The notes: generated by a model from the sequence alone, not told the origin. Shown: positions 8,746-18,215, counted from the stretch's first letter. The stretch is 64,000 bases of DNA from Pandoraea sp. PE-S2T-3 (GCF_002179965.1 NZ_NGUQ01000037.1:806001-870000); one strand, 5' to 3'. Program-made: numbers and translations.

Positions 8746-8779
8746 GTACGAGATTCGATTGACCGGCTCACCCATATTG

Positions 8780-8804
8780 GGGGACCTTCGGGTCCCCTTT
8801 TTTT
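8780..8804 (+). terminator. Rho-independent terminator of the dioxygenase/ABC operon
   Basis: A perfect 7-base stem, GGGGACC / GGTCCCC, is closed by a UUCG tetraloop and followed by seven Ts (8798-8804), 35 bases after the ATPase stop codon. Confidence 0.93.
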
Positions 8805-8862
8805 GCGCCCAAGTTTTACGCCAAATTCAGCGAAAGCAATTTCATCGCGACGGCATAAGCAA

Positions 8863-8880
8863 GTGCCAATCGATTGGCAC
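8863..8880. promoter_or_regulatory. Perfect 18-base palindrome upstream of the tau operon
   Basis: GTGCCAATCGATTGGCAC is an exact inverted repeat of nine bases per arm. It lies 61 bases before the tauA start, just upstream of a TATAGT (8900-8905) that could be a -10 box. This is the right place for a dedicated regulator's operator; which protein binds is unknown. Confidence 0.5.
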
Positions 8881-8941
8881 GCGGCCTCGCCCCCCTGTCT
8901 ATAGTGGGTCGTCTCTTCCAACTAGAAGAATGGGGATTTCA

Positions 8942-9970
8942 ATGAATCGACTGCTTCGCCCGCTCGCCATCCTGACGGCCTTTGGCGCCTTGGCTTTTTC
9001 CACGACCTACGCAGCGCCCGCAATCGCGCAGTCCAAGGAAGTCGTGATTGCGTATCAGGACATGGTGGTTCCGTGGCGCTATGCGCAAGCGACCGGCGAA
9101 GTCGAGCGCGCCACCGGTTACAAGGTCACCTACCGCAAACTGGGGAGCGGCGCCGATGTCATTCGCGCACTCGCCTCCGGGTCGGTGCAGCTCGGCGAAG
9201 CCGGCTCCAGCCCGATTGCCGCCGGTCTGTCGCAGGGTGTCGATCTGTCGCTGTTCTGGATTCTCGACAACATCAACGACGCCGAAGCGCTGGTGGCTCG
9301 TGACGGCTCGGGCGTCACATCGGTCAAACAGTTGAACGGCAAGAAGATTGGTGTGCCGTTCGTCTCCACGTCCCACTTCCACACGCTGGTGGCCCTTCAG
9401 GCGGCAGGCGTCGACCCGGCCAAGGTCAAGATCGTCAATCTGCGTCCGCCCGAAATCGCCGCCGCGTGGGAGCGGGGCGATATCGATGCGACTTACATCT
9501 GGGACCCGGTGCTCGCCAAGGTCAAGAAGAACGGCAAAGTGCTGACAACGTCGGGGGCCATCGCGAAATCGACCGGCAAGGCCACGTTCGACGGCTTCGT
9601 CGTCGATCGCAAGTTCGCCCGCGAGAACAAGGACTTCGTCGACGGCTTCGTCAAGGTGCTCGCCGCCACCGACGCGAACTATCGCGAACACAAAGCGGCG
9701 TGGACGGCGGGGTCGGCACAAGTGGCCGCCGTTGCCAAGGAGTCTGGCGCGAATGCCGACGAGGTTCCGGCGAGCCTCGCGTTATATGCGTTCCCCACGC
9801 CGGCACAGCAGGCCTCGAACGTCTGGCTGGGCGGTGGCGCGCAGTCTGGTGCGGCCAAGTCGCTTGCCGCGACGGCAGCGTTCCTGAAGGCGCAAGGCAC
9901 GATTCAGACGGAACTGCCGGACTACTCCGTCGGCGTCGATGCCAGCTTCGTGCAGCGTGCCGCACGTTGA
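8942..9970 (+). CDS. tauA: Taurine/alkanesulfonate ABC transporter periplasmic binding protein
   Basis: A 342-residue protein with a signal peptide (about 1-29, ending AIAQ). The mature part has the TauA pattern: [47 protein letters not shown], and WDPVLAKV in the second lobe. It binds a sulfonate such as taurine in the periplasm and hands it to TauBC. It heads a tauABC-type set. No tauD follows directly, but a TauD-family dioxygenase lies 4 kb upstream in its own operon. A nitrate- or aromatic-sulfonate-type ligand is less likely but not excluded. Confidence 0.88.
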   Translation: MNRLLRPLAILTAFGALAFSTTYAAPAIAQSKEVVIAYQDMVVPWRYAQATGEVERATGYKVTYRKLGSGADVIRALASGSVQLGEAGSSPIAAGLSQGVDLSLFWILDNINDAEALVARDGSGVTSVKQLNGKKIGVPFVSTSHFHTLVALQAAGVDPAKVKIVNLRPPEIAAAWERGDIDATYIWDPVLAKVKKNGKVLTTSGAIAKSTGKATFDGFVVDRKFARENKDFVDGFVKVLAATDANYREHKAAWTAGSAQVAAVAKESGANADEVPASLALYAFPTPAQQASNVWLGGGAQSGAAKSLAATAAFLKAQGTIQTELPDYSVGVDASFVQRAAR

Positions 9971-9980
9971 GTCGAGTGAT

Positions 9981-10892
9981 ATGAGCCTTGCACTTGGCAC
10001 CGCTCACGCTGCGGAGGCACAGCCGGGCGTGAAAAACGGCGGGCTGGATATCCGGCGGCTTCGCGTCGCGTATGACGGTGTAAGCGGTGTGGGCGGTGTA
10101 AGCGGCGCGGGCGGCGCAACAGGCGGCGGGCAGGGCAGCGCCGCCACCCATGTCGCCCTCGATAACGTCAACCTGCGCATCGATACGGGCGATTTTGTCG
10201 TCGTACTCGGCGCGTCCGGCTGTGGCAAGACCACGCTGCTCAACTGCATCGCGGGGTTTGTGCAGGCCAACGAGGGTGAGGTGCTGCTCGATGGCGTACC
10301 GGTCTCCGGCCCGGGGGCCGAGCGAGGTGTGGTGTTCCAGCGCTACGCCTTGCTGCCATGGCTGAACGTGGTCGATAACGTCGCGCTCGGCCTTCGCTTT
10401 CAGGGGGTGCCGAAGGCGCAACGCCGGGCGTCGGCACGCCGCACGCTGGCGCTGGTTGGCCTTGAGCGGCATGCCGAGGCCCGCGTGGATACGTTGTCCG
10501 GCGGCATGCAACAGCGGGTCGGCATCGCGCGCGCACTGGCCAACGATCCGCGCGTGCTGCTCATGGATGAGCCGATGGGCGCGTTGGACGCCATGACCCG
10601 GGAAACGATGCAAGAGCTGGTACTCGACATCTGGGCGCGCACGCACAAGACAATCTTCTTCATCACGCACAGCGTCGAAGAGGCCCTGTTTCTCGCCACA
10701 CGCATCATCGTCATGACGCCCAGCCCGGGGCGTATCGCCGAGAGTCACGACCTGCCGTTCTCGCGGCAGTATCTGGCGACCCGCGATGCCCGCGCCGTCA
10801 AGTCATCCGCCGACTTCATTGCGTGGCGCGAACGACTGGTGCACCGCCTGCGCGAGTCGGTCCCCGACGCTTCGACCGCTTCGACAGTCTGA
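9981..10892 (+). CDS. tauB: Taurine/sulfonate ABC transporter ATPase with glycine-rich N-terminal insertion
   Basis: 303 residues. Walker [10 protein letters not shown] near 77-84, Q-loop [11 protein letters not shown], signature [15 protein letters not shown], Walker [16 protein letters not shown], and His in [11 protein letters not shown] are typical of the TauB/SsuB/NrtD group. Between the first beta strands (about residues 33-53) lies a glycine/serine-rich stretch, encoded by short imperfect GGTGTAAGCGG-like repeats (10076-10118), that normal family members lack. The start at 9981 is 10 bases after the tauA stop. It works with the permease that begins 5 bases after its stop. Confidence 0.9.
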   Translation: MSLALGTAHAAEAQPGVKNGGLDIRRLRVAYDGVSGVGGVSGAGGATGGGQGSAATHVALDNVNLRIDTGDFVVVLGASGCGKTTLLNCIAGFVQANEGEVLLDGVPVSGPGAERGVVFQRYALLPWLNVVDNVALGLRFQGVPKAQRRASARRTLALVGLERHAEARVDTLSGGMQQRVGIARALANDPRVLLMDEPMGALDAMTRETMQELVLDIWARTHKTIFFITHSVEEALFLATRIIVMTPSPGRIAESHDLPFSRQYLATRDARAVKSSADFIAWRERLVHRLRESVPDASTASTV

Positions 10893-10897
10893 TCTCC

Positions 10898-11782
10898 ATG
10901 GCATCCGAAACTACTGTGTCAAACGTGGCGAACGTGCCGAACACGCATGTGACGCATCCCGCGCAACCGGCATTGCACTCCAACACCCAGCGGGCGCGCA
11001 TCTGGCGTATGCCCGGCGAAGGGCCGACGGCCGGTCTGAGCGTCGCCGCGATCGTGACGATCGGTGCGCTGTGGTGGTTATCGACGCATTTTCGATGGAT
11101 TCCGCCGCTTTTCCTGCCGGCGCCCGAAGCGGTGTGGCGCGCGTTCCTCGACGCCGTTCATGGGCGGATTCAAGGCGGACTGCCCTTATCCGAGCATTTC
11201 GCCTGGAGTGCCTTGCGTGTGTTCGGGGCATTTTTGCTGGCGACCGTCACCGCCGTCCCCGTGGGCATTCTGATGGGGGTGAGCCGCGTCGCCCGTGGCC
11301 TGCTCGACCCGGTGCTTGAGTTCTACCGGCCGTTGCCGCCCTTGGCCTACCTGCCACTCGTGGTCATCTGGTTCGGGATCGACGAGACCGCCAAGATCGT
11401 CGTCATCTATCTGGCATGCTTTGCGCCGATTGCGATGGCGGCGCGGGCCGGCGCCCGAAGTGCCACGACCGAGCAGATCCACGCCGCATATTCGCTGGGC
11501 GGGAGCTTCGCGCAGGTGGTTCGCCACGTGATCCTGCCGGCGGCATTGCCGGAAATCCTCACGGGGTTACGCATATCGATCGGCTTCGGCTGGACGACGC
11601 TCGTCGCGGCTGAAATGGTGGCCGCAACGGCAGGCCTCGGTCAAATGGTGCTCAATGCATCGAGCTTCCTTCGCACCGACGTCGTGGTCATGGGGATTGT
11701 GCTGATCGGCGGCATCGCGTGGTGCTTCGATCTCGGCATGCGCGCACTCGAGAGGCGTCTCGTGCCGTGGCGAACGCGCTGA
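10898..11782 (+). CDS. tauC: Taurine/sulfonate ABC transporter permease
   Basis: A 294-residue inner-membrane protein with about six helices after a 45-residue hydrophilic N-terminus. The family loop is clear: AAYSLGGSFAQVVRHVILPAALPEILTGLR (EAA loop) preceded by PLPPLAYLPLVVIWFGI, which is highly typical of the TauC/SsuC group. It starts 5 bases after tauB, so it is cotranscribed. It forms the sulfonate channel. The next gene is convergent. Confidence 0.9.
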   Translation: MASETTVSNVANVPNTHVTHPAQPALHSNTQRARIWRMPGEGPTAGLSVAAIVTIGALWWLSTHFRWIPPLFLPAPEAVWRAFLDAVHGRIQGGLPLSEHFAWSALRVFGAFLLATVTAVPVGILMGVSRVARGLLDPVLEFYRPLPPLAYLPLVVIWFGIDETAKIVVIYLACFAPIAMAARAGARSATTEQIHAAYSLGGSFAQVVRHVILPAALPEILTGLRISIGFGWTTLVAAEMVAATAGLGQMVLNASSFLRTDVVVMGIVLIGGIAWCFDLGMRALERRLVPWRTR

Positions 11783-11804
11783 CTCACGTCGGCCGCCGCG
11801 CCGA

Positions 11805-12311
11805 TCAGGTTTGATGGCGGTGTTGTTCGCCTTGGGACAACCGCCAGCGCACCAGATCGTCCGCGCCCGGTCCTTCCTTGACGGCCAGATCATCGGCGCT
11901 CACCGGCTCGCCCGTCGCCTGATCGATAAACGTCCACCGGACCTCGGCCCCGGTGTTTCGGTTCACGAACGTCATCGGCGGGGCCGAGGCACCAGACATC
12001 TCCAACTTGTCGCCGATCTGAGCGAGCACCGGCAGTAACGCAGCAACCGCTTTGCCGCTGGGCGTCAGCAGATATTCGAATCGCTCGGGGTTCAGCTGAT
12101 AGCGCCTGCGCTCGACGAGGCCGTTAGTCTCCAGATGCTTGAGACGGTCGCTGAGCGTCGCATTGGTGATGCCGGACGACTGGCGTAGCTCGTCATATCG
12201 CCTGAGCCCCACGACGAGATCGCGCAGAATCAGCACGCCCCATCGATCGCCGAGCGCCGCCATGACACCAGCGATCGAACACACCATGCCGTCGAAACCT
12301 TTTGAGCGCAT
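11805..12311 (-). CDS. HxlR-family transcriptional regulator
   Basis: 168 residues. The winged-helix domain covers about 10-105, with the single Cys (Cys11 in MVCSIAGVM) at the family's typical redox or electrophile-sensing position, then ALGDRWGVLILRDLVVGLRRYDEL and GITNATLSDRLKHLETNGLVERR. The C-terminal 55 residues are an extension often seen in longer HxlR proteins. It is divergent from the NmrA-like gene at 12501. A perfect palindrome and a second half-site occur between the two starts, so it probably represses both. Confidence 0.9.
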   Translation of the reverse strand: MRSKGFDGMVCSIAGVMAALGDRWGVLILRDLVVGLRRYDELRQSSGITNATLSDRLKHLETNGLVERRRYQLNPERFEYLLTPSGKAVAALLPVLAQIGDKLEMSGASAPPMTFVNRNTGAEVRWTFIDQATGEPVSADDLAVKEGPGADDLVRWRLSQGEQHRHQT

Positions 12312-12358
12312 GCGCAGTTTTCCCTGAGTAGGCCGACCGTCGTCAGTCAGCGGATCTC

Positions 12359-12432
12359 ATTATAAGAGTCACGTTCGCTTCGCGTCATCGAAAGTGCTTG
12401 CCGTGCGAATTAGTCACTCTTATTATAAGAGT
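12359..12432. promoter_or_regulatory. HxlR operator region between hxlR-type gene and NmrA-like gene
   Basis: ACTCTTAT-T-ATAAGAGT (12416-12432) is a perfect palindrome with a one-base centre. The sequence ATTATAAGAGTCAC at 12359-12372 repeats one arm with the same flanks. Two sites 57 bases apart in a 189-base divergent gap fit cooperative control by the HxlR dimer. Confidence 0.6.
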
Positions 12433-12500
12433 AACAAATTCACCCGAGGACGCGTCTTTTGGTCCGGGGGTGTCCCGTCCAGCTACGTAAGGAAACACGC

Positions 12501-13595
12501 ATGTCCTCCCATTCCATCTCCCGGATCTTCGTCGTCGGCGGCACTGGCGCGCAGGGTTTGCCCGTCATCAACGCGCTCGTAGCCGACGGCAAGTACGCCG
12601 TGCGCGCGCTAAGCCGCGACCCCGAGTCCCGGCGGGCCAAGGCATTGCTCGCGCTCGGCAACGTATCGATCCTGAAAGGCACGTTTGCCGACGAAGCCGT
12701 GCTGCGGGAAGGCTTCCGGGGCTGCGATGGGGCCTACGTCAATCTCGACGGCTTCAACACTGGCGAAAAGACAGAGATGTATTGGGCCATCCGGGCCTAC
12801 GAAATCGCACTGGAGGAGGGCGTCAGGTTCTTCGTGTACGGCAACCTCGACTACGCATTGAAGAAGGCGGGCTACGACTCGCGCTTCCGCGTCGGCCACT
12901 ATGACGGCAAAGGGCGTATCGGCGAGTGGATCCTGTTCCAGAACCAGACCAACCGTGAGCGTATGGGCGCGGCAGTGTTCACGACCGGGCCGTATATGGA
13001 GATGGCCATTTCAGCCATGACGCCGATGATGCCGTTCGTGGAAGACGGTGTGCTGACGTGGCGCGTGCCACTCGGCAACGGCGCCGTGCCACACGTTGCC
13101 TTGGCCGATTGCGGCTACTACGCGCGTTGGCTGTTCGACAATGCCGAGCGTGCGAACGGGATGAACCTTGAAGTCGCGATCGAGCCGGTTGGGTACCACC
13201 AACTCGCCGAGGCGTTCGAGCGAGTGACGGGGCATCCTGCGCGTTACATCGACACGGATCTGGACACCTACTGGAACGGCCCGCTCAAGACCGCCGCACT
13301 CCGTCCCGCCGGCTACAACGCCGATCCGAACGACAACAGCACGATGAGCTTCCGGGACAACTTCACTGGCTTCTGGAATGTCTGGAAACACAACGTCATC
13401 CAGCGCGACTACGCATTGCTCGACGACATCCATCCGAACCGCATCCGCACGGTTGAACAGTGGCTGCGGCATGAGGACGAGCGCGGCCGGCAGCAAGGAC
13501 TCGGGAGCCTCTGGGAACGGGTGCAACCGGAGACGATGTTCAAGTCGCCGCCGCTCCTGAAGTTGCTCGAAGACGGCGGAAAGGGCGCGCTGTGA
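12501..13595 (+). CDS. NmrA-like NAD(P)-binding protein
   Basis: 364 residues with an N-terminal Rossmann motif VVGGTGAQGLPVINAL and the following VRALSRDPES, typical of NmrA/HSCARG-like atypical SDRs that bind NADP(H). There is no classical Tyr-x3-Lys pair, so it may act as a redox sensor or a quinone-type reductase. The ATG at 12501 has an AAGGAA site. Its divergent HxlR regulator suggests induction by an electrophile or quinone, as in other HxlR-oxidoreductase pairs. The enzymatic activity is not shown by the sequence. Confidence 0.8.
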   Translation: MSSHSISRIFVVGGTGAQGLPVINALVADGKYAVRALSRDPESRRAKALLALGNVSILKGTFADEAVLREGFRGCDGAYVNLDGFNTGEKTEMYWAIRAYEIALEEGVRFFVYGNLDYALKKAGYDSRFRVGHYDGKGRIGEWILFQNQTNRERMGAAVFTTGPYMEMAISAMTPMMPFVEDGVLTWRVPLGNGAVPHVALADCGYYARWLFDNAERANGMNLEVAIEPVGYHQLAEAFERVTGHPARYIDTDLDTYWNGPLKTAALRPAGYNADPNDNSTMSFRDNFTGFWNVWKHNVIQRDYALLDDIHPNRIRTVEQWLRHEDERGRQQGLGSLWERVQPETMFKSPPLLKLLEDGGKGAL

Positions 13596-13633
13596 TACCC
13601 AGAGTGCGCGCCCGTCCGATTTAACCAACGACG

Positions 13634-14794
13634 TCAGAACGTATGACGCACCCCGGCCATCACCCCTAACTGGTTCACCCCCGCGTTCGGCGAAGCCCCC
13701 GCGCCACCTTGGCTGAGGGTGTACGCCGCACGCGCACTGTTGAACAGATAGCCGGTTTGCAGGTACACCGCCGAGCGGCGGGAGAGCAGCCACGTGCCAC
13801 GCAATGCGGCAATGGTCCCGCGGGTATCGTGTTGCGCATTCACGATGCGATACACGCCGCCGTCTATCACATACTGCGGTGCCAATGTGTACGACGCCGT
13901 CAGATAGAACATGTCCGAGTTGACGCCGGGCAGCCCGGCTGCGTCGGTAGTCACGCGCCGCCCGAGCCACCCGCCGCCGACTTTCCAGCTGCCGCCTTTG
14001 ACATAGCCGTTGACCTGAATGCGCGTGTCGGTCGCGCCACTGCCTGCGATAGCGACGGGGGCCACGCCGTCGAAGAAGTTTGCCGCTGCGCCCGGCCCGC
14101 CGCGCTGTTGATCGTAGGCAGTGGCAACGCCGAACGACGCCGTGTCGTAGCGCAGCATGGCCGACCATTGGCGGCAAGCCGGTGAACCGTTCGCCCCCGT
14201 GCCGTTCCCCGCGCAGGTGCCTTGCCCCGGCGAGTTGCCCGTGCCACCGTTGTCGCGCCCGAACGACCATGTCGCGCCGAACGTCAGGCCCTGCCACGTC
14301 TGTTTGTAGGCAATGGTGTTATCGCTGCGGGCATTCGGGATATACGCGTCGAACGACCCCAGTCCGCCGTAGATGTCCGGCCCGAGAATATCCGCGTCGG
14401 ACAGCGCCCAGAACGTCATCGAATACTGGCGCCCGAAGCTCAGCGTTCCCCAGTCGTTCTGCAACCCGACCCACGACTGGCGGCCGAACAGCCGTCCGCC
14501 CTGATTCACATCGCCAGCGCGCACATTGAACCCGTTCTCAAGCGTGAACAATGCATGCAGGCCGCCGCCGAGATCCTCGTTGCCGCGAATGCCCCAGCGT
14601 GAGGGCATCGTCCCTGTGATGCCGGGTACGCGCCAGAGGCTATCGCCCGTCGGTCCGGCGTGCGTGACGAATTCGATGCCCGTGTCGAGCACGCCATATA
14701 GCTGGATGTTGCTCTGTGCGAATGCCGGACTCGCGTTCAAACAGGCGAGCGCCGTCGCCGTTACGCCCATCAGGCGCACCGTTGCTGCTTTCAT
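13634..14794 (-). CDS. Outer-membrane trimeric porin, Burkholderia type
   Basis: 386 residues with a signal peptide (about 1-26, ending AFAQ), then SNIQLYGVLDTGIEFVTH, a standard opening for the neisserial/burkholderial 16-strand porin family. RWGIRGNEDLGGGLHALFTLENGFN and LFGRQSWVGLQNDWGTLSFGRQY are conserved family blocks, and the protein ends in the required C-terminal Phe (GVRHTF). It is the last gene of the flavin-hydroxylase operon and probably lets the aromatic substrate cross the outer membrane. It starts 51 bases after the dioxygenase stop. Confidence 0.93.
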   Translation of the reverse strand: MKAATVRLMGVTATALACLNASPAFAQSNIQLYGVLDTGIEFVTHAGPTGDSLWRVPGITGTMPSRWGIRGNEDLGGGLHALFTLENGFNVRAGDVNQGGRLFGRQSWVGLQNDWGTLSFGRQYSMTFWALSDADILGPDIYGGLGSFDAYIPNARSDNTIAYKQTWQGLTFGATWSFGRDNGGTGNSPGQGTCAGNGTGANGSPACRQWSAMLRYDTASFGVATAYDQQRGGPGAAANFFDGVAPVAIAGSGATDTRIQVNGYVKGGSWKVGGGWLGRRVTTDAAGLPGVNSDMFYLTASYTLAPQYVIDGGVYRIVNAQHDTRGTIAALRGTWLLSRRSAVYLQTGYLFNSARAAYTLSQGGAGASPNAGVNQLGVMAGVRHTF

Positions 14795-14845
14795 TGCTGT
14801 CTCCTCAGTCGATGCCAGTGTGTCTGGTCTGTTGTGCCGACGCGC

Positions 14846-15841
14846 TCAGGCGCGAGGGGTATCTATAGGTGTGTCGGCAGGGGTATCCGTATTGCGAATG
14901 AAATCGGCGGGCACCTCAGGGCCCCACAGGTACAGCGAGTCTTCGGGGTCGAAGTCACCGGCGGGCCATGTCTGGTCCTTCGCGACGTAGTCGATGTCGG
15001 CCGAGTACTCGCTGAACGATCCCCACGGGTCCTGCACGTAGTGGAAGTAGTTCGAGCCGAGCACATGCCGTCCTGTGCCCCAGCCGTGGCGGTAGCCCGC
15101 CGCCGCCATCTGCGCAGCGCCATTGCCGACTTCGTCCAGGCTCGCAACGTCCCATGAGCAGTGGTGCCAGCCGCGCGCATGGCTCTTCGCGAAGGCCACC
15201 AGATGGTGGTCGCAGCCGTGCGGCGCATGTGTGAAGGCGATGAGATCCTGCGAGCGGTCCGACAACCGTAGCCCGAGTGCGTTGCTGTAGAACGCCAGCG
15301 AGCCCAGAACGTCAGGCGTAAAGAGCAGCACATGCGACAGGCGGCGTGGCCGCACCTGCACCACGTCGTGCCGGCAGTGCGTGCCTCGCGCACCGTTGGC
15401 CGTGGAATTCAGCGTGAACGACGGTTTCGCGTCGGGCGATGTCTTCACGCCGGCGCGCACGCCGATCAGGTTGCCGTCGGGGTCGTGGAACCAGAAGCCC
15501 GCTTCGGACGCGCGACCGCTGGCCTCCGCGAGCGACGCCGGTCTGTCCGCAGGCGTTGCCCCCGCTCGCACTACCTGTGCACGCAGCGCGTCGAAATCCT
15601 GCGCAAAGCAGTTGAATTGCAGATAGGCAAGCGACTTGCCGTCCGCCGGCAGCACGCGCGCCCAGCGATGGCCGTCCGCCGCGCGGAGGTCGAGTGCTTG
15701 ACCGGGCGCCGCGGCTTCGCTCACTTCCAGACCGAATGCTGTGAAGAAATGCTGCGCTTGTGCCAGCGACGGCACGTTGAGTGCAAAGTGATCGATCGAA
15801 TGCACGGCGCACGGCGCGCCGGGCAATGGCGATGCTGTCAT
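14846..15841 (-). CDS. Type I extradiol (catechol 2,3-) dioxygenase, two VOC domains
   Basis: 331 residues made of two glyoxalase/VOC domains (about 14-130 and 168-300). The C-terminal half carries the likely iron ligands: His170 (LSHVLLFTPD), His226 or His227 (GWHHCSWDV) and Glu278 (GSFSEYS), matching the 2-His-1-carboxylate pattern of type I extradiol enzymes. The reaction would be meta-cleavage of a catechol-like or hydroxyquinol-like ring. The ATG at 15841 follows a GGAGGA site. It lies between the FAH-family hydrolase and the porin in a catabolic operon, so the product is probably passed to the hydrolase. The exact diol is not known. Confidence 0.85.
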   Translation of the reverse strand: MTASPLPGAPCAVHSIDHFALNVPSLAQAQHFFTAFGLEVSEAAAPGQALDLRAADGHRWARVLPADGKSLAYLQFNCFAQDFDALRAQVVRAGATPADRPASLAEASGRASEAGFWFHDPDGNLIGVRAGVKTSPDAKPSFTLNSTANGARGTHCRHDVVQVRPRRLSHVLLFTPDVLGSLAFYSNALGLRLSDRSQDLIAFTHAPHGCDHHLVAFAKSHARGWHHCSWDVASLDEVGNGAAQMAAAGYRHGWGTGRHVLGSNYFHYVQDPWGSFSEYSADIDYVAKDQTWPAGDFDPEDSLYLWGPEVPADFIRNTDTPADTPIDTPRA

Positions 15842-15908
15842 GACGTCCTCCGGGCAAAGACCTGCCGGCATCGCACGCGGTTCGCGCGATGCCGGCAGCA
15901 GGTAAGCA

Positions 15909-16772
15909 TCAGGCGCGCGACTTGCGCAGCGTCACTTCGTCGGCAATCGCGTTGCGCAACAGGCCCACGCGTTCGATTTCGACTTCGCATACGTCGCCTT
16001 CGCGCATCAGCAGCTTCGGCGTGCGTGCCCAGCCAATGCCCGACGGCGTACCGGCCACGATCACGTCGCCCGGCTCCAGCGTGATGGCCTGACTGATGAC
16101 CTCGATCAACGTGGCAACGTCGAACACCATGTCGTCGGTGCTGGCCGACTGCACGACTTCGCCGTTCAGACGCGTCTGCAACAGCAAGCCACGTGCGCCT
16201 GCCGGCAATTCGTCGGCCGTCACCAGATCGGGGCCGAACGCGCCGGTGGCGTCGAAGTTCTTGCCCATGGTCCATTGGGGCGTCTTGAACTGGTATTCGC
16301 GAATGGACCCGTCGTTGAACACCGAGTAGCCCGCGACGTGATCCAGCGCGTCTTCGTGACGGATATGGCGGCCGCCGCGACCGATCACCACGGCCAACTC
16401 GCCTTCATAGTCGACGCCTTCGCTGTCGGGCACATCCGGCCGGACGATCGGCGCGTCGTGCGCGACGAGGCTCGTATTCACACGAGTAAAGAGCGTCGGA
16501 TAGTCCGGCTGGGCGTATTGGCTCTCAGCCGAGTGGTCGCGGTAGTTCAAGCCGACGCAAAGGATCTTCGGCGGGCGGCGCAACGGCGCCAGCAAACGCA
16601 CGGCGTCGGCGCTGACGTGACGCGAGGACGGATTGGCCTTGGCAAACGCGACGAGATCGACGCCATCGGCAAGCAGGTCTTCGAGGGCATATTCGCCGAG
16701 CACGCGGATGCTCTCGGCATCGCGCACACCGAGGCAGGACTTGCCGTCGAGTTCAAAGCTGACAAAACGCAT
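15909..16772 (-). CDS. Fumarylacetoacetate hydrolase-family protein (acylpyruvate hydrolase / hydratase)
   Basis: 287 residues. The FAH catalytic fold begins near residue 70 with KILCVGLNYRDH and contains VDYEGELAVVIGRGGRHI (metal-binding Glu residues), GYSVFNDGSIREYQ, and GDVIVAGTPSGIGWARTP. Members cleave acylpyruvates or hydrate 2-oxopentenoates made after ring fission. Its place between the MFS carrier and the extradiol dioxygenase supports action on the ring-cleavage product. Hydrolase and hydratase activity cannot be separated from sequence alone. Confidence 0.87.
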   Translation of the reverse strand: MRFVSFELDGKSCLGVRDAESIRVLGEYALEDLLADGVDLVAFAKANPSSRHVSADAVRLLAPLRRPPKILCVGLNYRDHSAESQYAQPDYPTLFTRVNTSLVAHDAPIVRPDVPDSEGVDYEGELAVVIGRGGRHIRHEDALDHVAGYSVFNDGSIREYQFKTPQWTMGKNFDATGAFGPDLVTADELPAGARGLLLQTRLNGEVVQSASTDDMVFDVATLIEVISQAITLEPGDVIVAGTPSGIGWARTPKLLMREGDVCEVEIERVGLLRNAIADEVTLRKSRA

Positions 16773-16823
16773 GGTGACTCCAGAGGAAGAAAGATTGAAT
16801 GTGAGGAGCAGCGGTGACCGCCG

Positions 16824-18215
16824 TTACGCGGACGCCATCTGACGGCGGTAGCGCAGACCGTTGGCGATCATGGCAATGCCGGCGATCACGGCCGGCACCG
16901 CGAACACGACGAACGACACCTGCACGGACGACAGGGCGGCGAGCAGCAAACCACCGGTCATCGACCCGATGATCGAACCGACACGCCCGACGCCAAGCGC
17001 CCAGCTCACGCCCGTGGCACGCGCCCCGGTGGTGTAGAAGCCCGCGACGAGCACGTTGGCGCCGGTCTGCGCCCCCGACAAACCGAATCCGGCGAAGAAC
17101 ACGGTGACGAAAACCAGCGTGGTCGAGTGCAGCGACGTGCCGATGAGCGCAATGGAAACGGCGGCGACGACATAAGAGAACGCGAGCACGACAAACGGAT
17201 TGAACCGGTCCATCAGCCGCGCATTGAGCAACGACCCGAGCGTGCCGCCGATCGGCAGCATTGCGCCCACTTGCGCCGCATGTGCCACGCCGATTCCGCT
17301 TTCAGTAAGTACCGTCGGCAGCCAACTGCTGATCTGGTAGTAGACCCACAGCGTGCAAAAGAACGCCAGCCACAGCAGCAGCGTGCCGGTGCGGTAGTGG
17401 GCATTGAAGAGCGTTGCCACCGGGCGCTCTGCGACGGCGTTCGTGCCATGCGCGCCATTCGCCCCTTCGGCCTGCTGGCGTTCCGCCATGGCTTCCGCCG
17501 CAAAGGACGCTGCGCCACGTTCGCCCAGACGGGCCAGCGTGCGTCGCATCTGCTTCGCGAAAGCCGGTTTGCCCGCCATGAAGCGCAGCGACTCGGGCAA
17601 TTGCCACGCGACGACCGGCACCAGAACGAGCGGTGCCAGCCCGCCGAAGATGAAAACGCCTTGCCAGCCGAAGTGCGGAATCAGCCACGCCGCGACATAG
17701 CCGCCGCAGGCGAGTCCGAGCGTAAAGCCGCAGAACATCAGCGTGACGAGCCATGCACGGTTATGCGCTGGGCTGTATTCCGACGACAGCGTGATGGCGT
17801 TGGGCATGGCGCCGCCCAGTCCCGCGCCGGTCAGGAACCGAAGAAAGACGAGCCAGCCGACGGAGGGCGACCACGCGCACGCGAGGCTGCCGATACCGAA
17901 CAGAAACATCGAGATCAGGATGACGCGCTTGCGGCCGATGCGGTCGGCAAGCGGGCCGAAGAGAAAGCTGCCAATGGTCAGGCCGAACAGGCCCGCCCCG
18001 AAGACCGGCCCAAGCTCTGCGGGGCTCAGCGACCATTGATGTTTGAGCAGCGGCGCGACATAGCCGACGCTGGCCACGTCGAAACCATCGGCCGCGACGA
18101 TCAGAAAGCAGAGGAAAAGTGTAAGCCGTTGCAGTGCCGTCATGCGCTCGCGCGTCTGGCCGCGCACCGCCGAGTCGGCACGCGTGGACGCTTGCGACGT
18201 CGAATCTACGTACAT
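16824..18215 (-). CDS. MFS transporter, aromatic acid:H+ symporter (AAHS) type
   Basis: 463 residues with twelve predicted membrane helices. AADGFDVASVGYVAP in helix 1 and GPLADRIGRKRVI in the helix 2-3 loop are hallmarks of the AAHS group (PcaK/BenK/MhpT); the helix-1 Asp is needed for proton coupling in that family. The ATG at 18215 follows an AGGAGA site. It is cotranscribed with the flavin hydroxylase and ring-cleavage genes and most likely imports their aromatic substrate. Confidence 0.9.
   Translation of the reverse strand: MYVDSTSQASTRADSAVRGQTRERMTALQRLTLFLCFLIVAADGFDVASVGYVAPLLKHQWSLSPAELGPVFGAGLFGLTIGSFLFGPLADRIGRKRVILISMFLFGIGSLACAWSPSVGWLVFLRFLTGAGLGGAMPNAITLSSEYSPAHNRAWLVTLMFCGFTLGLACGGYVAAWLIPHFGWQGVFIFGGLAPLVLVPVVAWQLPESLRFMAGKPAFAKQMRRTLARLGERGAASFAAEAMAERQQAEGANGAHGTNAVAERPVATLFNAHYRTGTLLLWLAFFCTLWVYYQISSWLPTVLTESGIGVAHAAQVGAMLPIGGTLGSLLNARLMDRFNPFVVLAFSYVVAAVSIALIGTSLHSTTLVFVTVFFAGFGLSGAQTGANVLVAGFYTTGARATGVSWALGVGRVGSIIGSMTGGLLLAALSSVQVSFVVFAVPAVIAGIAMIANGLRYRRQMASA

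Noticed and set aside
8874-8889. TTGGCACG followed by a GC-rich block, resembling a sigma-54 promoter before tauA.
   Set aside because: The -12 element does not fit: the GC doublet is shifted by one base and the TT before it is missing. The bases are part of the palindrome.
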